Source: Posidonia oceanica (Eukaryota > Streptophyta > Magnoliopsida > Alismatales > Posidoniaceae). From it: a stretch of 64,000 nt of DNA. Of this stretch, positions 18,274-28,327 are shown one piece after another. The position numbers were made by a program, and so were the translations under genes. Position 1 is the first letter of the stretch; each line of letters begins with the position of its first letter. Below the pieces are notes generated by a model. That model worked only from the letters and a program-made list of their open reading frames with translations, was not told the DNA's origin and ran no database searches. The DNA is taken from assembly GCA_037176725.1 (NCBI GenBank), contig JAZBRS010000020.1, forward strand, positions 83,832,001 to 83,896,000. Direction: 5' to 3'.

Positions 18274-19804
18274 CCGAAAGCGGCCCCGTTGCAGATGCCC
18301 CTCTCCCACCTGCACTTGCATCCTCGCCTTCTTGCTTCAACTCTGTTTCAAATCATCATCGTCATCCTTTCAACTCTTACATCCCTATTTAAATCATCAT
18401 CATCGTCATCTTTTCAGCTCTTGCCCCCTTTCTTTTCAAATCATCATCGTCATTCTCTCAAGCATTGTATCTTTGGCCCGGTGATGACAACCGGAAGTGC
18501 TTGCCTGCTCTGGAAAGAGTCACCCTGCCTCACCTGGCACTACTTAGATGTCTTAGCAAGTGAGGGAGCCACCACCAACGAGGACAGGCAAACTGTCTAA
18601 TCTCGTAAGGACATACATCTCTGCGAGAGAAAAATGTTAGGATGTGAATCTGAAAAGGTGAGAGTAGACATCTAGGCTTGGGCACATCCAAGGGATAGAG
18701 GACGAAGACACAGGCCGGCCCTAGAGATAGGGGTGTGCAGTCTAACCCTGTTCCTTCTACCCATCACACAGCAGACCCAAAGCCTAAATCTATTACAATT
18801 CAAGCTCCCTCCTTTTGCCACCAAAATGGGGATAGCAAAAGCCTGAAAAAGAAAGAGAAAAGCAAAACAACAAGCGAAAAAAAAAGAGAAAAAAGATAGA
18901 ACAAAAACCAAAAAAAAAAGGAAAAAAGCAAGTAAAGCAAAAAACAAAAAAAAAGAAGAAGAGAAAGGCAAAGGTAGCCCAAAAAATACAGGCACTGTTA
19001 TCCCCCATACCATCACTAGAGATCCCCAGGGAGTTAAGCTTGAAAAGGGTCTACCACATCCCTCCAAGAGCAACACTTACCCTTATTCTATTTAGGGGCA
19101 GAAAAAGACTGCATACCCATGAGGGAGAAACCTTTCAAAAAAGAGAGAGCTGAAAGAATAGGTGTAGGTCCTGAAAGCGCAGCCAGTAGCCTGTCCTCAC
19201 CATATCACCATCTGTATAATGCCAACACCTGTTCCGGAGCGCCACCAATAAGCCGAGAGTCTGAGTAGGACCCAGTGAGTCAAGGACCACTCCCTTCCTC
19301 TGCAGCAGGCACCAAAGCACTCCGCACGCTGAGGGCATTCAAGCATCCATCCAAGCATACCCATCCATCCGAGCATGCTAATCCATTCAAGCATACTCAT
19401 TCATCTAATACTACTCGTCCGCATAAGCATAGCACTTGCATCCTGCATACATGCATCCCCGTCTATCCTTCCTTTCCTGCCAATCTCTCCGCTCTGCAAC
19501 ACGCTTCGGCCCTGAGACAGTACTTCTCCCCAGCAGAGCGCATCGACGACACTCAAAGCTGCGCTGGTCCAGATCTCCTGCCAGCCCTCGCCCCCATGTC
19601 CGCAAGACTGCAACAAAATCCCCCTGCTTATCAGTGCTTAACTGCTATGTTCCGTTATCAACTGCTAAATGCATATGGAACTACGTTTTCAGTTTCAGTT
19701 TCTTCTTGTTGCCAATGATTATATACCTGCGAGATTTGACTGTTTATTGATAGCAGGTACCTTCAAGCTTTGCACCCATCAGCCTGTCTTCTGCAATCAG
19801 CGCA
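18274..19804 (+). other. Noncoding spacer between gag-pol and the second ORF
   Basis: No credible gene is seen. It contains CATCATCATC-rich runs (18350-18450), an A-rich low-complexity stretch (18835-18960) and CATCCATCC-type repeats (19340-19430). E3 matches it in reverse at 44879-46390. A conserved ATTATAT(A/G)CCTG (about 19717) and an acceptor-like GATA(G/A)CAG before GTACC (about 19750) lie just upstream of the second ORF and could mark a promoter or a splice acceptor; this is inference. Confidence 0.6.
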
Positions 19805-21007
19805 ATGGGCTTCCCTACTCTGCTAACTCCTGCACATTGCTCGGAAACCCTGCGAGAATGGGTCGGCAGGCTCACTCAAGTAGACTGCGAAAAGCTGCGC
19901 CTGTGGGGCATACCAACTAAACTGCTGAAGGCTGCTGATGTGGAAGTCAGCCGCCACCTTCTGTGTGCCGCCGCAAGATTCTGGAAACCGGCGTACCATG
20001 TCTTCCGCTTTGGCAAGACTGAGCTGACACCTACACTGGAAGAGGTGCGTCGGATCTGCGGCTTTTCAAAAATCATGGGGCCTCCTATTTTCATGAGACG
20101 CGACGGATATCTCGAAGTCCTAAGCCAGCTGACTGGGCTATCCACTCGAACCTGCCAACAGAAACTAATTTGCACCAGTGGACCAGAGCCCATGCTTCGC
20201 CTTGCACACTTCAATGATATCATGAACAAGCGAGCTGACCTCGGAGATGAGCTGTGGCTCTGAGGATTTGTCATCCGCTTTCTGGGCGAGCTGATCTTTA
20301 CTCATGGCCGACTGACAGTGGCCATCGAGGTCGCAGAGATTGCACTAGCTGTGGTGACCCAGCACATAGACCTGGCACCAGTTGTCTTGGCAGAGACCTA
20401 CCGCGGGCTGGACCGCATTTCTCATCGCTGCCGCCACTTCCACGGTTGCGGAGCACTCATACAAGTCTGGCTGACTGCGCACTTAGAGATGGACTTCCTG
20501 CGCCCTCAAGTACACGCCTTCGAAGCATACTGCAGCAGCGCCCGTACCAGAGCAGACAAGAGCGTCAAAGAAGAGTACGAGAGGCTGTCAGCACTGACTG
20601 ACAACGCTGTGACCTGGCGTATCGTCCCCTCTACAGTCGAGCCATTCACTGTCTTTTTCAGCGCGCGCGACACGCGACTGATCGTTCTTCCAGGCTTCAC
20701 AGCAGGCGTAGAGTACCACCCAATCAGGGTCATGCGCCAGTTCGGCTTCCAGCAGGGCGCCTTCATCGACAGTACAGCGCCCAAGCTTCTACAGATGTAC
20801 CCTCTCAGCACAACTGCCCCGACCAAGAAGCTTGCTAGTCTGATGCAGCATGGGGTCCAATCTACAGACATTGCAGCTGTAAGAGGTGTAGGATGCACCC
20901 CTGAATATGAAGCTGAAGTCCGACAGCTCTGGCCTATTACTGAAATCCCGCCAGGCGGCCCCTTGTTCCCCGACTCCAGGCAGTCGAAAAAGGCCCGAAC
21001 TGACTAG
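19805..21007 (+). pseudogene. Plant-mobile-domain-like second ORF of E1, one stop codon
   Basis: The frame runs 401 codons from ATG to TAG, broken once by TGA at 20261-20263, where E3 and the surrounding residues point to an original CGA (Arg). The product resembles the plant mobile domain / DUF7745 type found in MAIN/MAIL proteins and in transposons: note SRHLLCAAARFWKPAYHVFRF, ELTPTLEEVRRICGF and, later, HRCRHFHGCGALIQVWL. It ends in a basic SKKARTD tail. No catalytic residues are known to me for this family, and its role in the element is unknown. E3 carries the same ORF with exactly the same overall length. The domain assignment is from recall, not a search. Confidence 0.75.
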
Positions 21008-21281
21008 GCCCTTGCGCAACCATCATGTGGTCTTCTTTTGGATTAGGCTGTACATTTCTGGCCTGCCATAGGCATTGTACTCATCAAGCTTTATCAATGA
21101 AAACTGTTTCTGCTATCTGCTTGCACATCAAGACTCTTTGCCGCATTGCATATCATTATCATCATCATCTTGGGCCCTCTAACCAGACTTGCAGGCATCA
21201 CAACGCAGCAAAGTCCTCAGCACCCAATCCGGAGTCCAGAACATCTGCGGACCCGCGTCGTCAAGCTACGCCATCCGGCGT
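21008..21281 (+). other. 3' spacer after the second ORF
   Basis: About 270 bp without a gene. Patches such as CCAGACTTGC and AAAGTCCTCA match the reverse complement of the E3 spacer (43404-43675), showing that second ORF, spacer and array m2 are in their native order relative to one another. Confidence 0.6.
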
Positions 21282-21830
21282 CCTCAGCTGATCATCCCCA
21301 GCTGAATCCCTTGCGGGCTGGCACCCCAAACTACCCGGCGAAAGGTCTGTCAACCTATCATCATCCTCAGCTAATCATCCCCAGCTGAGTCCCTTGCGGG
21401 CTGGCACCCCAAACTGCCCGGCGAAAGGTCCGTCAACCTATCATCATCCTCAGCTAATCATCCCCAGCTGAGTCCCTTGCGGGCTGGCACCCCAAACTGC
21501 CCGGCGAAAGGTCCGTCAACCTATCATCATCCTCAGCTGATCATCCCCAGCTGAGTCCCTTGCGGGCTGGCACCCCAAACTACCCGGCGAAAGGTCCGTC
21601 AACCTATCATCATCCTCAGCTAATCATCCCCAGCTGAGTCCCTTGCGGGCTGGCACCCCAAACTGCCCGGCGAAAGGTCCGTCAACCTGTCATCATCCTC
21701 AGCTGATCATCCCCAGCTGAGTCCCTTGCGGGCTGGCACCCCAAACTGCTCGGCGAAAGGTCCGTCAACTTGTCATCATCCTCTGCGGGCTGGCATCCCA
21801 AACTGCTCAGCGAAAGGTCCGTCAACCTGA
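21282..21830. repeat. 83-bp tandem array m2 of E1
   Basis: CCTCAGCT starts at 21282, 21365, 21448, 21531, 21614 and 21697, with the next unit beginning at 21780 and truncated: six full 83-bp units and part of a seventh. Read on the minus strand each unit matches one m1 unit (about 7771-7853), including its CTCAGCTGGGGATGA spacer. m1 and m2 are therefore partly homologous and oppositely oriented within E1. Confidence 0.92.
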
Positions 21831-21860
21831 CACTCTTCTCGGCTGGTCACCTCAGCTGAG

Positions 21861-21878
21861 TCCCCAGCAGAGTCGCCA
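21861..21878 (-). promoter_or_regulatory. Primer-binding site of E1 (tRNA-Arg type)
   Basis: On the minus strand TGGCGACTCTGCTGGGGA starts one base after the LTR terminus ACA. It matches, with one change, the complement of a plant tRNA-Arg 3' end (CGGAGTCGCCA) as I recall it; Ogre elements are known to use tRNA-Arg. E3 has the same site at 55594-55611. Confidence 0.85.
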
Positions 21879-21879
21879 C

Positions 21880-24800
21880 TGTAGCGATCCCGATCGGAAT
21901 CAGGCTCGCTAATTAGCGGCGATTGGATCCGAGGAAGAGGCTCAACTCGAAAACACTTAGAATCGAGGAGAAAAAGGGAAAGATAAGACAAATCAGAGTC
22001 GCCACCATGTCTATTAACGGGAGACAAGGAAAATCGGGGAAATGCGTGAATTAACACGCAAAACCAAGAAAGAAATGCAAAGCAAAGCAATGCAAAGGAA
22101 AACAAATGCAAATGAATGTAAATGAGATGACTCTAGCCTAGGATAGGGGCAATATGGTCATTGCGGGCCAGAAGACAGGGCAAGGACTCCTGTTACGCGC
22201 GGGGAAGGTGTTAGGCACCCCCGACACGCCCGAGAATCGGTCTTTCTAGGCTTACGCTCGCATATGCAAGGAAATGCAGGATTGAATGCCTATGTGCCTA
22301 TGAATGCCTAAATGAATGCTCAAGGAGTGCTCTAAGTGGGAAAATGCAAGGCAGGGAAGTAAACGTGCTCTCTAAGTGCTCAGCTACGCTGTCCGTGTTC
22401 CGAACCAGGCGAAACCTAGCTCGTGAGAACTCCAGGCAGTAAGCATCACAGCCCTATATGCAAATGCAAGTGAGAAAACAAAACAGCGGCAAAACCATGC
22501 AATGCGATTGGCATGCAAGAGAAAACGGCGCGAAACACGCAAAACGAGGCGGGAAGCGAACAACGCACGCAAAACGATGCGAAAGGGCGAAACCGGTGCG
22601 CAAAACAAGCGAAAAAAAGTAAGGCGGCACGCAAAACGAGACAATAAAACAGAATGGTACGCAAAACGATGCGAAAAGAACGAAACCGGCACGCAAAGCA
22701 AGCGAAAAACAAGACGGACGCGAAACGAGGCAAGAAAGCAGAATGGCACGCAAAACGGTGCGAAAAGAACGAAATCGGCGGGCAAAATGAGCGAAAAAGC
22801 AAGGCGGCACGCAAAACGAGACAACAAAACAGAATGGCACGCAAAACAATGCAAAAAGAACGAAACCGGCACGCAAAGCAAGCGAAAAACAAGACGGGCG
22901 CGAAACGAGGCAAGAAAACAGAATGGCACGCAAAACGGTGCAAAAAGAACGAAATCGGCAGGCAAAATGAGCGAAAAAGCAAGACGGGCGCGAAACGAGG
23001 CAAGAAAGCAGAATGGCACGCAAAACGGTGCAAAAAGAACGAAATCGGCGGGCAAAATGAGCGAAAAAGCAAGGCGGCACGCAAAACGAGACAACAAAAC
23101 AGAATGGCACGCAAAACAATGCAAAAAGAACGAAACCGGCACGCAAAGCAAGCGAAAAACAAGACGGCGCGCGAAACGAGGCAAGAAAACAGAATGGCAC
23201 GCAAAACGGTGCAAAAAGAACGAAATCGGCAGGCAAAATGAGCGAAAAAGCAAGACGGGCGCGAAACGAGGCAAGAAAGCAGAATGGCACGCAAAACGGT
23301 GCAAAAAGAACGAAATCGGCAGGCAAAATGAGCGAAAAAGCAAGGCGGCACGCAAAACGAGACAACAAAACAGAATGGCACGCAAAACGACGCAAAAGGA
23401 ACGAAACCGGCATGCAAAGCAAGCGAAAAACAAGACGGCACGCAAAACGAGACAACAAAACAGAATGGCACGCAAAACGATGCAAAAAGATGATTACGAG
23501 CACGCGAAATGGTGCCGAAACAAGACGGGCGCGCAAAACAGTGCAAAAGCAAAGCAGGCACGCGAAACGGTGCCAAAACAGCGGAACAAAACCCCGGAAA
23601 AGCTATGCGAATGCTAATGCAAGGAAAAAGATCAGAAGAAGACAAAGAGAGGTAAGACAGCGCGTGTGTGAGAACAGACGCTGTTCGGGGCCGCACAGAG
23701 CAGGTGTAAAGACCTGCAAAGGGGAGAGTGAGCAAACGGAGGGATTACCGCCTCTTTGTGACCGTTTCCCACTAAACCGCTCCACGGTGTGTCTCGCACG
23801 CTGCCCAAAGCTCGCGATGCGATCGGATCGTGGAAAAGGGGGAAGAAAGTCACATTAAGTGGCAAAACCAGGGAAAACACAACACAAAACACTCAAGAGT
23901 ACGCGAAACGGGGATTGGAATTGATAGACAAGAAGGGGAGGTCCTATTCTACATGCTCAAAGAGACCGAAAGCGAAAACGAGGCAAACTATGCAAATGGC
24001 ATGCGAAAGAATGCAGTGCAAAGGTTCAGGAGGGCATACCTGGAAATCCTGGGGTCTGATCTGAAATCTGCTTGGTCCATGCTGAAGAGCGCTTCGCTGC
24101 GGTCGCCTGGGCAGCTTGTTTGGGAAGATCCAACGGCCGGATTGAAAGATATCGCAGCTTCAGGGCGGAAAGGCCAGAACAGGAGAGAAGAACAGACCTA
24201 GGTGTTCAGGAGGTCCTAGGGATGTGCAAAAGGGTCCTCCCAGGTGGATGGGAGCTGAGGGGGCTCTGGTGTGTGCGAAAGAAACTTAATGCAAAGCTAC
24301 ATGAATGCAAATGCATGCGAGATGCCAGAAAAGACAAGGAGGAAGACTTTTAGAAAAAAAAAAGGAGTTCAAGTGCTATTTTTAAAAAGAAAAGGGGCTT
24401 AAATGCAAATTTTTGAAAAGGATGGGGCTTACAGGCAGGGATTCTGAGAACAGGAGGTGGCAGAGGGTAGTTTTGCAAAAAATAGGCTTCAGAACACAGC
24501 TTTTAAAAGTTGGTATGTATCAGAGGAGGTTTTGACAGCGAAGGACAAGCAAAAAGCAATTTTTTAAAACATGAGGGGCTAAAATGCAATTTTTCCAGAA
24601 AACAGGGTCCTGGGGAGTCTGAGAATGCAAGTGGAGGGTCTATATGCAATTTTGTAAGAATAGGAGCTAAGATGCAACTTTAGGGGCAAAACGGTCTTTT
24701 TACATGACTTTAAGGGGATGCAAGGACCTATATGTCATTTTTAAATCATGCAAGGGTCAAGTATGCAATTTTAGATGCAAAATGTGTTCTGAAATCACTG

Positions 24801-27800
24801 ACCATGGACTGACATGCAATTTTTGAAAATGCAAGGTTGAAAATGCAATGCAATAAGCTAAGATGCATGCAAAATGATCATTATGCATTTAAAATGGACC
24901 TAGATGCAAAAAAGAAAAATCAGAGGGGCAAACATGCAATACAGTAAGCAAACAATTTAAATTAAGACCTAGGTTCTACATTACAATGGATCAGACAGCA
25001 AAAATAGAAAAAAACAGGGATATAGAATGCAATACAATAAGGCAAACTATGCATATTAAGATTACATGAACTACTGTAGGACCTGGATGCAAATATTGAA
25101 AGCATAGGGGCTGAAACGAAATTTTTTATAACTAGCGAACACAGTAAGTGGACTTTCATGCAAATATTGAAAACTATAAACAGATCCTGCAATTTAACAT
25201 GGTTTTAAATCAGAATAACATAAGTTTTAACATGCTTTGGACCTAAACGCAATAATCAGAAACTTAAACAAAAGAAATGCAATGTAAGAAATTACCTAAG
25301 TTAACAAAAGAAAAAAAAGAAAGGAAGGACTTACAGTGGAGGAGGCCGAACCTCGCCGGCGATTCCTCCAGGCCGGTGGAGGAGGGGTGACGCGAGGCAG
25401 CGGCAGGCGGGGGGGAAGCTGCGGGGTGCGACGGAGGCGAGGAGGGGCACGGCGGTGCGTCGGAGACGCGCGGGATGGCTGCTGTCCTTGCAGCTCCGGC
25501 GACCGGTGCCGGAGAAGAAGGTAACTCCGGCGAGTCTTTGCGGGCAGCACAGGTGACGAAACGCCTCGGGGAAAAGCCGAGGAGCAAGAGGGCGACGAGG
25601 GGAATCCGGGGGAAGTTTGCCTCGGCCCTTTCGCACGCCGGAACAGCCCACCCACCTGGGTGGGTTTCGGCCGGCCGGAGAAGAGTGGGGACGGCGGGGG
25701 ACGGCGGCTGCTGGTGCGGGGGCGGTTCGGGGGCGTCGCCGGAGGTCCAAGGAAGATGACGGAGTAATCAGAAGCGCGTTCTACAGCCCGGGGCGAGATC
25801 TGGTTCAGTGGAGGCTCAACTGTGAAGGCCGAGGTGGGTGCGGCGTTGTGCGGTGCTCCAAGGCGAGGCGAAGGCACGGGCGGCTAGGTGGTTGTTCGGG
25901 GAGTGCGTGGGAGGAAACGGAAGTGAATTTCACTGAGTGTAGAGGAAGTTATGGGAGTTTGAAGTTTTTGGCAAAAATGAGGACCCAAGTGTTTGTAGTG
26001 GACTGTGAGGAGTGTGGGAGGTTTTAGGACGCGATCTTGGGTGGCTTGGGAAGGTGGTTGCTTGGTGAGTCTGATGGCAAAGTTCTGGGATTTTAGGAGG
26101 CTCGTGGTGGTGGATTTGCAATGAGGAAGGTCGGCAAGATGGTGTTGGGTGCTGAAGAGTTTGGAGCTTGATTCCGGGAAGGTTTGAAGGTGTTTTTCAG
26201 TTCTGGAAGAAGGGTGAGGGAGCTGGGAGTTTGGTCTTTCCAGGTATGAGCCAAAAAAGTTCGGTTGTGAAGGAAATGAAGCCCCTTTTATCTCCTCTCT
26301 CCCTACTGAAATTCAATGGTTTTTGGTCAAGGGGATGGGTTTCTGCCATCTTTGGCAGAGCATGGAGGGGGTTGCTGGTGTGGGTCGTCGGCCACAGGGT
26401 ATGGGAGTGATGGAGGGGAGTCTTGGGTGTCAGGTGGAGGTTTGAAAAAAGAAAAACCAATGAGGGAGAGGTCTGTCGTTTCTGTGAGAAGAGGAGAAGA
26501 AGAGAGGAAGAAGAAGAAGAAGGGAAGGAGGGAAAGAGGAGGGGAAGTGCATGGGCCGTGGGTTGTGGGCTTGAGCACAGTAAAAGAAAAGAAAAGAAAA
26601 TGAAGGGGAGGAAGAGAGGAATGAGAAGTGGGAAAGAAAATAAGGAAGAAGAAGAAAGGAAGAGAAAGGAAATAAAATTAGAAGAAGAAAAATAAATTAA
26701 AAATAAGTAAAAATACTAGAAAAGTTGTGTTGTGAGTTAGGATTTTAATTAGATTTTTAGTGACTGTTTTTAGGTTAATTAGTGTGTTTTGGGCTTGATT
26801 AGGGTTTTAGGGTTTTGGTTTTGCTTTTAATTAGTTTTTACTTGATTAAGTGTTTGTTAAATCTTTTTAAATTGTTTTAAAAAATCGTGTTTTTCTTGTT
26901 GAGCATTTTAGGATATTGATTAGGATTTTTTAGGATTTATTTTTCATATTAATTAGGATTGTTTTTAAGTTTTAGTCTTCTTAGGGTTTTTCTTTCCTAA
27001 GTCTTTTGGATTAGGTTTTTTAATTTTTATTTGCTGATTTTTCTGGATGTTTTTTTTTTAATTAGGTTTCTCTTGTTTGATTAAGAGTCTTCAAGTCTTT
27101 TGATGTGTTCTTCATTCTTTTTAATTGAGTTCTCAAATTGTTTTTCTTAGGTTTGTTAAGTTAAGCTTTTTCTTTCATTAATTACTTATCTTAGTGTTCT
27201 TAATTGTTTCACTTCTCTTTTAGGGTTTATTTTTTAATTCTTTTGGTAGGGTTTTTACTTTTGGTGAGTCTTGATTTTGTTTTAGTTTTTTTTCTAGATT
27301 TTTCAGTATTTTATTTTGGTTTGTTTCGCATTTTTTAGTTTGCATGCTTGATTTTCTTTTTAGCTTGATTTAGTTAAGTTTAAGTTTTTTAATTGATTGC
27401 TTAATGTTTTTTAATTGTTTTCCTTAGAGTTCTGGTTTGTCTCTTTTATGTTTTGGAATTTTATGGATTTTTAGGGGTTTTTATGGGTTTTTGCAAAAGA
27501 AAGAAAAGGAAAAGAGAAGGAGGAAGAAAATGGAAAAAGGGAGAAATAAAAGGGAAAGAGATGAGTTGGAGGGAAATGATTTTTTAAAATTCAGAGAAAA
27601 TGCTAAAAATAAAATAAAAATAGGAATAAGATAGAGAAGGGATAGAAGCACAAAGGGGGCCCACAGCCAGGCCAGGGAAAGGGCAAGAAGGGGATGAAAA
27701 GGGAGATGATAATCAGGAGAGAGAGAGGAGAGAGAAAACGATAATCCTGGAGAGAGAAAACGATAATTTGGGTGAAAGGAAGGCTTAGAGGTCTCAGAAT

Positions 27801-28322
27801 GGGGTGAAAATTGGCGAGCGGGTAGTCTAGGGCTTAAGGTATTCGGTCTAAGGTTTTGGTTTGATTCTAAGAAGGTTTTGGAGGGGTTTCAAGGTGTAGA
27901 AAAAGGGGAAATTCACCTAGGTTTTCTAGGGTTTTTGGGAATGGGTTAGGTTTAGAAATTTCTAGGTTCTAGAGTAGGTTTGTTGAGTGGGTGTTGGTGG
28001 ATTTTCCTATGGATTTTGGTCAAGTTTTGAGCTCGGGAAGAGGGGTAAAGGCTTAGGTCAAGTTGGCTGGTTTTGAAGGGTAGAAAGGAGGGTCAGGGTT
28101 TGGTTTTGGCTTGGGTTTTGGATGGTTTCAGGGTTAGGTTTTGGGACGGTTCCAGGGTAAGGTTTTGGGGTTAGAAAATGGGTGTGGTTCTAGGTTTGGC
28201 TTTGAGGTTTGAGCTGGAGTTTTGATTTGGGAAGAAGGATGAAGAGAAATGTGCGATTTTGGGTTTTTCCTAGCCGCCAGAGAGATCTGCCGATTCAGCC
28301 TTGTCGAAATGGGGTGTCAACA
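21880..28322 (-). repeat. E1 right LTR (5' LTR by polarity), 6.44 kb
   Basis: Nearly identical to 40-6480, with the same internal plan shifted by 21,840-21,842 bp. The differences I saw are mostly transitions plus a few 1-bp indels, with a small cluster near 27370-27425. In element sense it starts TGTTGACACC at 28322 and ends at 21880 beside the PBS, so it would be the promoter-bearing copy. It would transcribe leftwards, antisense to the E1 gag-pol. Confidence 0.92.
22501..23600. repeat. 90-bp higher-order tandem array, right LTR copy
   Basis: The same ten-unit array as at 661-1760, with only three point differences that I noticed (G for A in the first part, T for C, A for G near the end). 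The absence of unit-number change between LTRs fits a recent insertion. Confidence 0.9.
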
Positions 28323-28327
28323 ATGTG
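28323..28327. repeat. Right target-site duplication of E1 (ATGTG)
   Basis: ATGTG follows the E1 terminus and equals 35-39. The host pol frame continues from here without loss. Confidence 0.95.

Larger units (their letters stand above)
8530..21850 (+). other. Inverted interior segment of E1
   Basis: Leader, gag-pol, second ORF, 3' spacer and array m2 all read on the plus strand while LTRs, PBS and PPT read minus. Near 8530 the sequence changes from block DNA (E2-like) to leader DNA (E3-like). On the right, array m2 runs almost directly into the PBS, whereas in E3 the PBS is followed by leader. Breakpoints are estimates of tens of bases on the left and somewhere within 21.83-21.86 kb on the right. 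Confidence 0.8.
40..28322 (-). mobile_element. E1: giant Tat/Ogre-like Ty3 retrotransposon with inverted interior
   Basis: E1 is 28,283 bp, bounded by TGT...ACA LTR termini and a 5-bp target duplication. Its LTRs are 6,441 and 6,443 bp, and I counted about 16-20 differences by eye, so insertion is recent. The strand is given by LTR polarity: a tRNA-Arg-like PBS abuts the right LTR and a polypurine tract abuts the left LTR, both on the minus strand. The gag-pol ORF and the second ORF inside nevertheless read plus. In E3, with homologous LTRs, coding and LTR polarity agree. E1 therefore carries an inversion of about 13.3 kb between PBS and PPT. Transcription from its own LTR would make antisense gag-pol, so this copy is unlikely to act autonomously as drawn. 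Confidence 0.9.

Noticed and set aside
40..28322. First reading of E1 as a plus-strand element with a canonical interior
   Set aside because: No TGG-starting PBS follows the left LTR and no purine run precedes the right LTR. On the minus strand both signals are present, and E3 confirms that polarity.
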